A DNA stretch of 64,000 bases from Streptomyces sp. CB01580 (GTDB taxonomy: Bacteria; Actinomycetota; Actinomycetes; Streptomycetales; Streptomycetaceae): contig NZ_LIXJ01000008.1 in assembly GCF_001905795.1 (NCBI RefSeq), forward strand, positions 159,229 to 223,228. Direction: 5' to 3'. The notes beneath the pieces are model-generated. The model was not told the DNA's origin, did not search any database, and was given only the letters and a program-made list of their open reading frames with translations. Positions 13,952-22,777 of this stretch are shown piece after piece. Position numbers and translations under genes: made by a program. How positions within the stretch are numbered: position 1 is the first letter of the stretch; each line of letters opens with the position of its first letter.

Positions 13952-15586
13952 TCAGGGAAGTTGAGCAGTGATCACGGCCACCGTGCAGAGCAGCGCGCCG
14001 AAGACGAGCGTGGGAACGGCGAAGGAGAGCACGCGCAACCAGGTGTGCGAGCCGCGGGCCACGGGGAGCCGTTGCCAGGCACGGACGGAGGCTGCTGCCG
14101 CGAGCACCAGCAGTCCGACGCCGATCGGCCAGACGACGGTGGGGACATGACCCCATTCGCCGATGCGCAGGGAGAGCAGGGACAGGGCGGCTCCGGTGAC
14201 CAGCAGCGAGATCACCTTGAGCCGGTCCAGCGGCCGGGAGAAGCGGCTGCGGCGCGGCCGGACGACACCCACGAGGACCAGTGCGGGGGCGCCCGCAGCG
14301 AGCAGGAGCGTCAGCGCGATGAACGCCGGATGCGGCGACTGCGGTTCGTCGAACTCCGGTGCGGCTATGCCCAGCAGCGAGAATCCGATCTTCTCGACCG
14401 GTGTGCGGGTGGAGTTCGCGAGAACGACGACGGCGCGCCCGTCGCCGGTCTTGGCGACAAAGGTGCGGGAGCCGTTGGTCAGGCCGTTGTGCCAGCTGAC
14501 GGAGGTGCCCGCAGCCTTCCAGATCTGCCAGCCCAGCCCTATCCGGCCGTCGTGCTTCGCGTAGTCAGGGACGTCCGCCAGAGGCGTGTGGGTACGGGTC
14601 AGAGCCGTGGGTGCGGACGGGCTCCGGCCGGCGGTGAGGAACTTGACGAGGTCGGCGCTGGTGGTCCAGGTGCCCGTACCCACCGCTGCCCAGGGGAGGT
14701 TGGTGAAGGGGACTGTGGGAACGCCTGCGGTGCTGTGCGGCAGCGCCGCGCCGCGCGGGGTGCCGGCGGTGTCGCGGATGGTGGTGTCGCGCATGCCGAG
14801 CGGGTCCAGGACGTGAGCGCGCAACGCCGTGCCGTAGTCGCGCCCGTCGACCTCGGCCAGGGTTTCGGCGAGGACGGCGTACCCGAGGTTGGAATACGCG
14901 AAGGAGGGACTCTCACCGGGACCGACGCCTGTCAGCGTGGCGAGGGTGCGCATGGGGTCGCTGAGCGCCGCGTAGCCGTTGCCCCCGAGGAGATGAATGG
15001 CCATGGCGGGGACGAAGGCCGGGTCCTGCGGAGGTATGGACGGCAGTCCGGACGTGTGCGTGGCCAGCTGCCGGATGGTGATCGCACCGACGGCGGGGTC
15101 CGCGAAACGGACATCGGGCCACAGCTCGGCGAGCGTGTCCTTGAGTGTGATCTTCTTCGCCTCCAGCAGTTCGGCGAGCAGCGTGGCGGTCAGCACCTTC
15201 TGCACCGACCCCGTCTCGAAGACGGTGTCGGGCGTGACGGGTGTGGAGCCGTCGGTGGTGCCCAGGGCCGCCCGGGTCGTCCTTCCTCTTTCGACGAGGG
15301 CGACGGACAGGCCCACCGAACCGCCCGCGCTCTGACCGTCCGGGAGCAGCTCGGCGACACGGCCGGCGAGAGCGGCGTCACCGGTGGTGCGGGACGTGAC
15401 CCCGGCGCTGCCGGGCGAGGCCAGGAAGGCGACGACCAGGGCGAGTGACGCAGCGGCGAACGCCCACCACATGCTCCTCGGGCGTCCTGGGCTTCTCGTG
15501 CCTCTCCTGTTTCTCGTGATTCGTATGCTTCTCGGGCTTCGCGTGCTTGTCGGACGGCCGTCGTGGCCGTTGCGGAACGCGGACAT
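13952..15586 (-). CDS. Membrane-anchored serine hydrolase (class C beta-lactamase/DD-peptidase-like)
   Basis: A 544-residue protein. A basic cytoplasmic tail (1-38) and an anchor (about 40-57) precede an extracytoplasmic hydrolase domain with the three active-site motifs of the penicillin-binding fold: S127-V-Q-K130, YSN (in FAYSNLGY) and HNG (in SVSWHNGLTNG). Four hydrophobic helices close the protein from about residue 420, including FIALTLLLAAGAPALVLVGV. It probably acts on D-amino-acid peptides or esters outside the cell; true beta-lactamase activity cannot be claimed. ATG at 15586 follows GAGGAAG. It is divergent from the two-component genes, which may sense envelope state. Confidence 0.85.
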   Translation of the reverse strand: MSAFRNGHDGRPTSTRSPRSIRITRNRRGTRSPGRPRSMWWAFAAASLALVVAFLASPGSAGVTSRTTGDAALAGRVAELLPDGQSAGGSVGLSVALVERGRTTRAALGTTDGSTPVTPDTVFETGSVQKVLTATLLAELLEAKKITLKDTLAELWPDVRFADPAVGAITIRQLATHTSGLPSIPPQDPAFVPAMAIHLLGGNGYAALSDPMRTLATLTGVGPGESPSFAYSNLGYAVLAETLAEVDGRDYGTALRAHVLDPLGMRDTTIRDTAGTPRGAALPHSTAGVPTVPFTNLPWAAVGTGTWTTSADLVKFLTAGRSPSAPTALTRTHTPLADVPDYAKHDGRIGLGWQIWKAAGTSVSWHNGLTNGSRTFVAKTGDGRAVVVLANSTRTPVEKIGFSLLGIAAPEFDEPQSPHPAFIALTLLLAAGAPALVLVGVVRPRRSRFSRPLDRLKVISLLVTGAALSLLSLRIGEWGHVPTVVWPIGVGLLVLAAAASVRAWQRLPVARGSHTWLRVLSFAVPTLVFGALLCTVAVITAQLP

Positions 15587-15734
15587 GGGACTTCCTCTCA
15601 GGCCGCATCGGACGGCCCCGGCTGGGGAATTCCACGTTCGCCCAGGTCACAGCGGCGCCGCGTCGGCCGTCCGGCCCGTAATCGGCACCCCGGAAATAGC
15701 CATTCGGCCACCGTGCCGGGCCCACTTCCCGACG

Positions 15735-15740
15735 TACAGT
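15735..15740 (+). promoter_or_regulatory. -10 hexamer TACAGT, candidate leaderless start
   Basis: TACAGT ends seven bases before the ATG of the histidine kinase gene. No Shine-Dalgarno sequence is present, so transcription may start at the ATG. Confidence 0.4.
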
Positions 15741-15747
15741 GCGGAAC

Positions 15748-17127
15748 ATGCACAACCAGCCAGCTGCCCGGTTCCGGCCGGGCGGCACGATCAAACTGCC
15801 CACCCCTCGGGTCCTGCTGTTCGGCTCGGCGGCGGCCCTGCTCCTGTTCGCCCTCCTCGTCGATGTCGACAGGCTGCACGGCCTGAGCCCTGGGGGTGCA
15901 GGCCTGGGCCCCGGAGGCATCGACGGTGCGCTGTTCCTGGGGTCGGGCGCGATCGCCGCCGCGCTGGTGGTGTGGGCGCTGCGCCCGGGGACCTCGCCCG
16001 GGGCGACCGCCGCCGCGGCGACCGGGTCGCTCGTCGCCTCCCTCGCGGCCTCCGCCGGTTGTCGGCTGCTGTCGACGGGACACCAGCCGATCGGTGTCAC
16101 GGAAGCGGCGGCCACCGCCCTGATCGTCCCGGTTGTCGCGTACCGCTGCCGCTCATGGCTCGTCGCGGGCGTCTCGGTCCTCACGTTCGTCGCGATGCTC
16201 GCCTCTTCGCAACGCGCGGGACACCCGCTGGACCCGGACAACGCGCTCCTCGTCCTCGCCCTCCTCAGCCCGGGTTTCGCCCTGCGCTGGCGTGACGAGC
16301 GGCGTGCCTGGCACATCGAGCGCGCGCTGCGGCAGGAACGCAACGCACTCGCCCGTGATCTGCACGACGTCGTCGCCCACCAGGTCACCGGCATCGTGGT
16401 CCAGGCACAAGCCCTCCAGCACCTCGCCACCCGCGACCCCGACACCCTCTCCACCGCTCTCGCCGACATCGAGGACGCCGGAGTGAACGCGCTCACCGCC
16501 ATGCGCCGCCTGGTCTCCGCCCTGCGTGACGGGGAACACCCGAGCGCCGAGACGGACCCTCCCACCGCGGCCCTGCTCGCCCTGGAGCGCCCTGCCGTCG
16601 GGGACCGACCCGCCGTCTCCGTGGTCCTCGACGCCGGGGTGGACCTCGACCGGGCTCCCGGCGAGATCGCCGCCGCAGTGGTGCGCATGGCCCAGGAATC
16701 GGTCACCAACGCGGAGCGCCACGCCTGCGGAGTCGGCCGCGTCACGGTACGGGTGAGCACCGACGAGGGAAGCATCCGACTCGACGTCCGCGACGACGGA
16801 CAGGTGGCCCACCGGGCCCACGCAGGTGAGGACTACGGCCTGATCGGTAACACCGGCACCAGAACCGGCACCGGCACCGGCACCGGCAGTGGGCATGGTC
16901 CGGCCGGCACCAGGACCGGTACCGGCGGCGGGTACGGATCGATCGGCACCCGCGGCGGTGGGTACGGACTGATGGGCAGCGGCGGAGGTGGGTACGGTCT
17001 GATCGGCATGGCCGAGCGGGCCAAGCTCCTCGCCGGGACCTTCCACGCGGGACCCGCACCGGACGGTTCCGGCTGGCAGGTCAGCGCAGCCCTTCCCACC
17101 GGCGCCGACGCGCGGAGGAAGAGGTGA
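15748..17127 (+). CDS. Sensor histidine kinase (NarL/DesK-type) with repeat-expanded ATP lid
   Basis: A 459-residue membrane kinase. Five or six hydrophobic helices occupy residues about 15-185. The dimerisation/phosphoacceptor helix holds RDLHDVVAHQ with H206, the HisKA_3 pattern. The ATPase domain has an N-box (AQESVTNAERHA) and a G1 box (DVRDDGQ). Between G1 and the terminal G2 box (GYGLIGMAERAKLLAGTF) lies an insertion of about 50 residues of Gly/Thr/Arg, with degenerate copies of GYGLIG (DYGLIG, GYGSIG, GYGLMG, GYGLIG). The family normally has a 5-15 residue lid here. Kinase activity may be altered or merely tolerated. Its stop overlaps the regulator start (GTGA). Confidence 0.85.
   Translation: MHNQPAARFRPGGTIKLPTPRVLLFGSAAALLLFALLVDVDRLHGLSPGGAGLGPGGIDGALFLGSGAIAAALVVWALRPGTSPGATAAAATGSLVASLAASAGCRLLSTGHQPIGVTEAAATALIVPVVAYRCRSWLVAGVSVLTFVAMLASSQRAGHPLDPDNALLVLALLSPGFALRWRDERRAWHIERALRQERNALARDLHDVVAHQVTGIVVQAQALQHLATRDPDTLSTALADIEDAGVNALTAMRRLVSALRDGEHPSAETDPPTAALLALERPAVGDRPAVSVVLDAGVDLDRAPGEIAAAVVRMAQESVTNAERHACGVGRVTVRVSTDEGSIRLDVRDDGQVAHRAHAGEDYGLIGNTGTRTGTGTGTGSGHGPAGTRTGTGGGYGSIGTRGGGYGLMGSGGGGYGLIGMAERAKLLAGTFHAGPAPDGSGWQVSAALPTGADARRKR
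16852..17010 (+). repeat. Low-complexity repeat inside the histidine kinase ATP lid
   Basis: A run of ACCGGC hexamers (about 16858-16890) is followed by degenerate 24-36-bp copies of a GGTGGGTACGG-type unit, all in frame. It encodes the Gly/Thr-rich expansion and duplicated GYGLIG-like peptides. Such tracts are prone to slippage. Confidence 0.75.
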
Positions 17128-17810
17128 CCATTCGTGTACTCGTCGCCGACGACCAGCGCATGGTCCGTTCGGGCTTCCGCTACATCCTGGACGCCGAGCC
17201 CGACATCGAGGTCGTGGCCGAGGCGGGGGACGGTCACGAAGCACTCCGCCTCGCCGAGCGGCACCGGCCGGACGTGTGCCTGCTGGACATCCAGATGCCC
17301 GGCATCACCGGTCTGGAGGTCACCCGCCGCCTGGCCGCACCGGACGTGGCTGATCCGCTTCGGGTCGTCGTGGTGACCACCTTCGACCTCGACGAGTACG
17401 TCTACGAGGCGCTGTACGGAGGTGCCGTCGGCTTCCTCCTGAAGGACGCCGGTCCGACGACGCTCATTGAAGCCGTGCGCGCCGCCGCCCGCGGCGACGC
17501 GATGATCTCCCCCCAGATCACCGTCCGCCTCCTGAAGCACTTCACCGCGGCCGGTCGTCCGACCCGGCAGTCGGGCAAGCAGGACCATCCGCTCACCAGC
17601 CGTGAACTGGAAACCGTACGGGCCGCCGCGCGCGGCCTGACCAACGCCGAGATCGCTCAGACCCTGTACGTGTCGCTCGGCACGGTGAAGAAACACCTGG
17701 CCGCCGCCCAGCTCAAGCTCGACGTCCGCAATCGCGTCGAACTCGCTGCCTGGGCCCACCGCCAGGGACTCGTCCGTGACACGGACGACCCCTCCCCCTT
17801 CGCCCGGTGA
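17124..17810 (+). CDS. LuxR/NarL-family response regulator
   Basis: A 228-residue regulator. The receiver domain (1-120) has acidic pocket residues in VADDQ, the phospho-acceptor D55 in LLDIQMPG, T in VVTTF and K in FLLKDAG. The C-terminal LuxR-type helix-turn-helix is TSRELETVRAAARGLTNAEI and VSLGTVKKHLAAAQLKL. GTG at 17124 overlaps the kinase stop by four bases, so it is translated with, and is the partner of, that kinase. Its targets are unknown; the divergent serine hydrolase is a candidate. Confidence 0.93.
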   Translation: MTIRVLVADDQRMVRSGFRYILDAEPDIEVVAEAGDGHEALRLAERHRPDVCLLDIQMPGITGLEVTRRLAAPDVADPLRVVVVTTFDLDEYVYEALYGGAVGFLLKDAGPTTLIEAVRAAARGDAMISPQITVRLLKHFTAAGRPTRQSGKQDHPLTSRELETVRAAARGLTNAEIAQTLYVSLGTVKKHLAAAQLKLDVRNRVELAAWAHRQGLVRDTDDPSPFAR

Positions 17811-17926
17811 TGGTTCTCCCGGGTGGTCGTGGGGGCGGGACGGTCCGGGGCGGGTAGGCAGGAGAGCGGTGGACCGGCCGTCCCTTCCCGCGCCCGTCCC
17901 GTACCCGACCCCTTCGAGGAGCCGCC

Positions 17927-18751
17927 GTGAAATTCGGGGTATCGACCTTCATCACCGACCAGGGCATCAGCCCCACCTCGCTCGGGACCGCCCTTGAGGA
18001 GCGCTCGTTCGATTCGTTGTTCATCGCCGAACACAGCCACATCCCGGCGAAACGCGAGACGCCCTATCCCGGCGGGGGAGAACTGCCGGACATCTACTAC
18101 CGGACCCTCGACCCCTTCGTCGCCCTCACCGCCGCCGGGGTGGTGACCGAAAGGCTGCTCCTGGGTACCGGCATCGCACTGATCCCGCAGCGCGACCCGA
18201 TCATCACGGCCAAGGAAGTGGCCTCGCTCGACCTGGTCTCCGGCGGCCGGGTGATCCTCGGCGTCGGTATCGGCTGGAACCGCGAGGAGATGAGGAACCA
18301 CGGCACCGATCCCACCACCCGCGGTCGGCTCACCGATGAGCGGCTGCATGCCATGCGGGACCTGTGGACCGAGGAACAGGCCGAATTCCACGGTGAGTTC
18401 GTGAACTTCGACCCGGTCTTCTGCTGGCCCAAGCCCGTACAGCGCCCTCATCCGCCGATCTACGTCGGTGGCGGCGAGGGTGCGTTCCGTCGGGTGGCGC
18501 GGTTCGGAGACGCCTGGCTGGCCCTCGGCGAGTCGCCCGAGAAGCTCGGTCCGCAGATCGAGCGGCTGCGGGACCTCGCCGACCGGGAGGTGCCGGTGGC
18601 GGTCTACGGCGTGCCCGACGACCCCGAGCAGGTCGAGGGATACGGCCGTCTGGGGGTCGAGCGGCTGTTGTTCTACGTGCCGACGATGCCCGAACGGGAG
18701 ACTCTGGAGCATCTGGACCGGCTGACCGGGCTCGTCGCGCGGTACAGCTGA
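17927..18751 (+). CDS. LLM-class F420-dependent oxidoreductase
   Basis: A 274-residue luciferase-like TIM-barrel enzyme. Family signatures: MKFGVSTFITDQGISP, SFDSLFIAEHSH, ERLLLGTGIALIPQRDPIIT, LDLVSGGRVILGVGIGWNRE and a C-terminal PPIYVGGGE. The pattern GIGWNREEM is typical of actinobacterial F420-dependent members. The substrate is unknown. GTG at 17927 follows GAGGAG. It stands about 115 bp from the two-component pair and is not clearly in an operon. Confidence 0.9.
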   Translation: MKFGVSTFITDQGISPTSLGTALEERSFDSLFIAEHSHIPAKRETPYPGGGELPDIYYRTLDPFVALTAAGVVTERLLLGTGIALIPQRDPIITAKEVASLDLVSGGRVILGVGIGWNREEMRNHGTDPTTRGRLTDERLHAMRDLWTEEQAEFHGEFVNFDPVFCWPKPVQRPHPPIYVGGGEGAFRRVARFGDAWLALGESPEKLGPQIERLRDLADREVPVAVYGVPDDPEQVEGYGRLGVERLLFYVPTMPERETLEHLDRLTGLVARYS

Positions 18752-18930
18752 GGAACGGGGGCTGCGCTCACGCGGCGCACGCGCTGTCCCGCGTTGCGTG
18801 CGCTGTCCGTACATGCCGGCGCGCTGTCCGCACAGGCAGTGCGTGCTGTGTTCGGGTGCCGTGTGCGCCGGGCCCGCGTGTCGTCCGTGCTGTGCCCAGG
18901 CGCCGCGTGTGCCCTGATGCTCTGACTGCT
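18752..18930. repeat. Degenerate GCGCTGTCCG-type short repeats
   Basis: The intergenic region between the two oxidoreductase genes contains multiple imperfect copies of a 9-12-base unit (GCGCTGTCC, GTGCTGTGTTC, GTGCTGTGCC). It has no coding logic. It may be slippage-generated. No hairpin or terminator is obvious. Confidence 0.45.
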
Positions 18931-18964
18931 TCGCGTGCGTGCTGTGATCGCTGGAAGGGGTGCG

Positions 18965-19393
18965 ATGCCCGCTCTGACGAGCGTCGAGGCGCGGGAGCTG
19001 TTCGCCGCGGCGCGTGTCGCCCGCCTGGCGACGGCCGACGCGTCGGCCCGCCCGCATCTGGTGCCGGTGGTGTTCGCCCTGGACGGCGATGTGCTGGTGC
19101 TGGCCGTGGACCACAAGCCGAAGCGGACGACGCGGTTGAAACGCCTGGCGAACATCGCGGTCAATCCGCCGGTCTGCCTCCTCGTCGACCACTACGAGGA
19201 CGACTGGGAACGCCTGTGGTGGGTCCGGGTCGACGGGGAGGCCCGTGTGCTGCCGCCGTCGGACCGGTCCGACGAGGCGGCCCGGCGCGTCGGAGCGCTC
19301 GTGGCGAAGTACTCCCCATACACGGACCGGCCACCGGAGGGACCCGTCATCGAGGTCGCGGTCATGCGCTGGAGCGGTTGGCGCGCGGCGTGA
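18965..19393 (+). CDS. PPOX-class F420-dependent oxidoreductase (TIGR03668-like)
   Basis: A 142-residue split-barrel flavin/F420 protein. The N-terminus SVEARELFAAARVARLATAD is followed by RPHLVPVVFALDGDVLVLAV, a basic KPKRTTRLKRLANI segment that typically contacts the F420 phosphate/glutamate tail, and a C-terminal EVAVMRWSGWRA. The pattern matches a deazaflavin-dependent subfamily common in actinobacteria. The substrate is unknown. ATG at 18965 follows GGAAGGGG. Confidence 0.85.
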   Translation: MPALTSVEARELFAAARVARLATADASARPHLVPVVFALDGDVLVLAVDHKPKRTTRLKRLANIAVNPPVCLLVDHYEDDWERLWWVRVDGEARVLPPSDRSDEAARRVGALVAKYSPYTDRPPEGPVIEVAVMRWSGWRAA

Positions 19394-19611
19394 CAGGGCA
19401 GCACCCGACAGCCGCCCCTTCACCGCACCCTCCTATCGCCCCCGCGCGTCGAGGCTGCTCACCGTGCACGCCGTCACCGCACCCGCGCGTCGAGGGCGCT
19501 CATCGGACGATGTTCGTTCGCGGTGGACAGCGCCGGGCGGTCAGGGCATCAGTGGCTGTCGAGTCAGCGGCGTGCCGCGGTGCTGGGCGGCGGCTCTCCC
19601 GGTTCGTCCAT

Positions 19612-19637
19612 CGCACGCCCCCGGCCGGGGGCGTGCG
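19612..19637. terminator. Perfect 13-bp palindrome between convergent genes
   Basis: CGCACGCCCCCGG followed immediately by its reverse complement, lying between the convergent stops at 19393 and 19675. It probably terminates the minus-strand fusion gene, perhaps both. Confidence 0.65.
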
Positions 19638-19682
19638 GCGAGGAGGTCAGGACCGGGGGCGTGCGGCGAGGAGGTCAGGACC
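19627..19682. repeat. Two perfect 28-bp direct repeats spanning the fusion-gene stop codon
   Basis: 19627-19654 and 19655-19682 are identical, head to tail. The second copy includes the TGA (19677-19675, minus strand) of the acyltransferase-GH16 gene, so the coding end has been copied into the 3' flank. The first copy overlaps the terminator palindrome. Confidence 0.85.
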
Positions 19683-22600
19683 GGGTCGCGCCCTCCCGTA
19701 CCGACACCGTCACGTGCTGGACGCGCATCGGGTGGCCCGGTTCGGTGTGCGGGCCCAACGTGGCGCCGTCGGTGGACGGGAGCATCCCGCCCATGGCGAC
19801 GTTCAGGACCAGGAACATGCCCTGCTGCACGGCCCTGTCCCAAGTACGCTCATACATAAGGGACTTCGCGACACGGTGGTACGCACGCCCGTCCACGTAC
19901 CAGCGCACCTCCTCGGCGTCGGGTGTCGTCCGGTCGACCTCGACCGCGTACGTGTGAAAGGCGCCACGGCAGCCGGGACACGGCTGTGGCTGCGAGGTGA
20001 GGCCCACGGGCTCCTCGCACGGACCGCCCTCCAGGACGCCGCAGTGCATGGTGCCGAACACGGTGTTGCGGCCGTTGACGGACTCCATGATGTCGAGTTC
20101 CCCGACGCCCGGCCATCCGGTGTAGCCGTCGCGCAGCTTCGCGCCCAGGGTCCAGAAGGCGGGCCAGTACCCGGCCGCCGCGCGGCCGGTGACGTCCGGC
20201 AGCGCGATCGACGCCTCGATCCGCAGCGCACCGCCGGGCGGCGCGGTGAAGTCCGCCCGCCTGGACTCGATACGGCCCGAATACCACCTGCCGTTCCTGA
20301 GCGTCGGGACGATCTCCAGCGAACCCTTCCCGTCCAGGCGGACGTTGTCCGTCGAGTCGGTCATGGTCTCGACCTCGCCGGTGCCCCACTGCGGGGCGGG
20401 GCAGCCGGGGTAGCAGGTACCGAGGTCGTACGTCCAGTTCTCGGCGGACGGGCGGCTGCCCGCGGGCCCGTCGAAGTCGTCGTGCATGATCCGCCGCCAG
20501 CCGGTGCCCCCGGTGCCCCCGGCGCCTCCGGGGAATCCGTCACGTCCGTCGGTCCCCGTGGCGGGCGAGGCGGCGGGCAGGACGCCGATGTCCGTGAGGA
20601 GCCGTTCGAGCCGGGGCGTCAGGACCACCGCGGCGACGTTCGTCAGATGGGCGTCGTCCCGGTACAGCAGGATCCGGTCCCGTACGGCGGGGCAGGTCGC
20701 TCCCCTCCCCGGGCACAGGACCGGGTTCACCGAGACGCCCCGCACCCCCGGCGTCCGCCCGTCCGCGATGCTTTGCGCCAGCGGGTCGGGCCACCGGGCG
20801 GTGTCGCGGTCGAACGCGCAGGCCGAGGGGTCCGTGGGGTGTCCGGACACGCACGCGGGGATGTCCGTGCCGGGAACCGGGGTGTCCTCCAGGTACACGA
20901 TCGGGGCGCCGAGCGCGCGCAGCTTCCTCAACGTCTTCTCCCAGCCCCGGGCGAGGAGTTGTCGGTCGTCGGTGTAGCGGTTGAGGGAGGCGATCACGAT
21001 GAGGCGGGGCTTCGGGCCCTGTCCCAGCCGGTCCAGGGCATCCGCCCGCCAGTTGTCGCACTCGCGATAGGTGCGTCCCAACTGTGGGTTGACCACGCTC
21101 AGTTCGGGCAGCGGGCAGCCCTGTTTCACCAACTCCTGAAGGGTCCAGCCGCGTTCGGCCGCCAGGGCGAGCATCGGGGAGAACCACTGCCCGGCATGCG
21201 AATCACCGAGCAGCACGATCCGGTCCTCGCTGTCCGCGGCGCCGAACAGGCACGGAGGGCTGCTCGTCACCGCGGGCGCCACCTCGCACGCCCCGTCCGG
21301 CGGAAAGTCCTTGCGCGCCTGGAGGGGGCTGGGCACCACGGGCCCGTCCCGGAACGGGGTACCGTTCCGCGCCAGCAGGTGCGGTCCCTCGGCCGCACCC
21401 GGCGGCAGGCCCTTCACGTCCACCGGGGCGGCCGGGCCGAGCAGGCGCAGTGCCGTCGTCCCCGTCACCAGGGCCAGGGCGACCGGGAGAACGACCGCGG
21501 CGACACCCACCGACAGTCCGCGCCGGGGAAGTTCGGTCACCGTCCTGTTGCGGCGCAACGGACGCTCGACCCAGCGCATGGTGGCCAGCGCGGGCAGTAC
21601 GGACGCCAGGGTCAGCGCGACCTTGGCGGGCCAGCCCAGTGTCCCCAGCTGTGCCTCGGCGATCACGAGCACGGGCCAGTGCCACAGGTAGAGGGTGTAC
21701 GAGAGCCGCCCGAGCGCCCGGGGCCCCGGGCCCGCCAGCAACCGGCCGATACCGTAGGCGATTTGGACATCGGGGCCGGAATTCCCGGGCCGGCGGCCGG
21801 GTGTGCCGGCCAGGATGATCGCCGCCGTCGCGAGCGTCGGGACGAGGGCCGCACATCCGGGGTACGGCGTCGACGCGTCGTATGCCGTCATGCACCACAC
21901 CAGGGCCGCCGCCCCGCCCCAGCCGCTCAGCAGGCGCATCGGGCGCGGGCCGCGCAGCAGATGCCAGGGAAGCAGCGCCAGCAGCGCGCCGACCCCGAAC
22001 TGCCAGACGCGTGACGGGGTACCGAGGTAGGCCATCGGCGCGGAGTCGCCCGTCCAGTGCAGCGCGAGAGCGAACGAGGCGAGCGTGAGCGGCACGGTCA
22101 CGGCCGTCGCCAGGGACCGCACGGCCCGGCCCCTGCGCGCCGCCCTCGTGGCGGCGTACACGCACACGGCGAACAGGGGCGCCCAGACGAGACAGAACTG
22201 TTCCTCCACCGCCAGCGACCAGAAATGCAACAGCGGGCTCTGGGCCTGACCGGCGGCGAGATAGTCGGTCTTCTGGTGTACGAAACGCCAGTTGGCGAGG
22301 GACAGCGCCGCCGCCACGACATCGTGCTCCAGGTCGGTGCGGCGCAGCGGGACGGTGAGCCAGGCGCCGGCGAGCGCGACCGCGGCGAGGACCACAGCGG
22401 CGGACGGGAGCAGCCGGCGGGCCCGGCGGGAGAAGAACTCGCCCAGCCGGATACGCCCGTTGGTGACGGCCTCACGCACCAGCAGTCCGGTGATCAGGTA
22501 TCCGGAGATGACGAAGAAGACGTCGACGCCGACGAATCCGCCGGCCAGCCCGGGTACGGCGGCGTGGAAGAGCAGGACACCGAGCACCGCGATCGCGCGC

Positions 22601-22761
22601 AGGCCCTCGATGTCGGGGCGGAAGCCGGTCGGGTGTGCGTCGGGACGGGAGGCGTCGTGGTGGGGAACGTGCGGGCCCGGGGGACCGGAGCCGTCCGAGG
22701 GCGGTCCGGGAGGTGCGGTGCTCCCACGGTGGACGTCGGCGGGAGTCACGAGGGTGGACAT
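19675..22761 (-). CDS. Trifunctional fusion: acyltransferase-3 + SGNH + GH16 glycoside hydrolase
   Basis: A 1028-residue membrane protein. Residues about 45-430 are an acyltransferase-3 domain: FRPDIEGLRAIAVLGVLLFH with the conserved R and H, FFVISGYLITGLL, FWSLAVEEQF, about ten helices. Residues about 450-750 are an SGNH domain with LLGDSHAGQW (S near 520) and the DxxH pair in YRDDAHLT (near 702). A Gly/Thr-rich linker follows. Residues about 770-1028 form a GH16 beta-glucanase-like domain (WTYDLGT, GYWPAFWTLG, catalytic GELDIMESVNG with E888, D890, E893, and HTYAVEVD). AT3-SGNH proteins O-acylate extracellular glycans; GH16 enzymes cut or transglycosylate beta-glucans or galactans. The fusion implies both act on one polymer. 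The C-terminal end is 17 bp downstream of the GT2 gene in the same operon. I do not know this three-part architecture. Confidence 0.88.
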   Translation of the reverse strand: MSTLVTPADVHRGSTAPPGPPSDGSGPPGPHVPHHDASRPDAHPTGFRPDIEGLRAIAVLGVLLFHAAVPGLAGGFVGVDVFFVISGYLITGLLVREAVTNGRIRLGEFFSRRARRLLPSAAVVLAAVALAGAWLTVPLRRTDLEHDVVAAALSLANWRFVHQKTDYLAAGQAQSPLLHFWSLAVEEQFCLVWAPLFAVCVYAATRAARRGRAVRSLATAVTVPLTLASFALALHWTGDSAPMAYLGTPSRVWQFGVGALLALLPWHLLRGPRPMRLLSGWGGAAALVWCMTAYDASTPYPGCAALVPTLATAAIILAGTPGRRPGNSGPDVQIAYGIGRLLAGPGPRALGRLSYTLYLWHWPVLVIAEAQLGTLGWPAKVALTLASVLPALATMRWVERPLRRNRTVTELPRRGLSVGVAAVVLPVALALVTGTTALRLLGPAAPVDVKGLPPGAAEGPHLLARNGTPFRDGPVVPSPLQARKDFPPDGACEVAPAVTSSPPCLFGAADSEDRIVLLGDSHAGQWFSPMLALAAERGWTLQELVKQGCPLPELSVVNPQLGRTYRECDNWRADALDRLGQGPKPRLIVIASLNRYTDDRQLLARGWEKTLRKLRALGAPIVYLEDTPVPGTDIPACVSGHPTDPSACAFDRDTARWPDPLAQSIADGRTPGVRGVSVNPVLCPGRGATCPAVRDRILLYRDDAHLTNVAAVVLTPRLERLLTDIGVLPAASPATGTDGRDGFPGGAGGTGGTGWRRIMHDDFDGPAGSRPSAENWTYDLGTCYPGCPAPQWGTGEVETMTDSTDNVRLDGKGSLEIVPTLRNGRWYSGRIESRRADFTAPPGGALRIEASIALPDVTGRAAAGYWPAFWTLGAKLRDGYTGWPGVGELDIMESVNGRNTVFGTMHCGVLEGGPCEEPVGLTSQPQPCPGCRGAFHTYAVEVDRTTPDAEEVRWYVDGRAYHRVAKSLMYERTWDRAVQQGMFLVLNVAMGGMLPSTDGATLGPHTEPGHPMRVQHVTVSVREGATRS

Positions 22762-22777
22762 CGGTGTGGCGGGCCTT

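Noticed and set aside
18752-18964. Small gene between the two oxidoreductases
   Set aside because: Possible frames only decode degenerate GCGCTGTCC repeats; no ribosome site precedes them.
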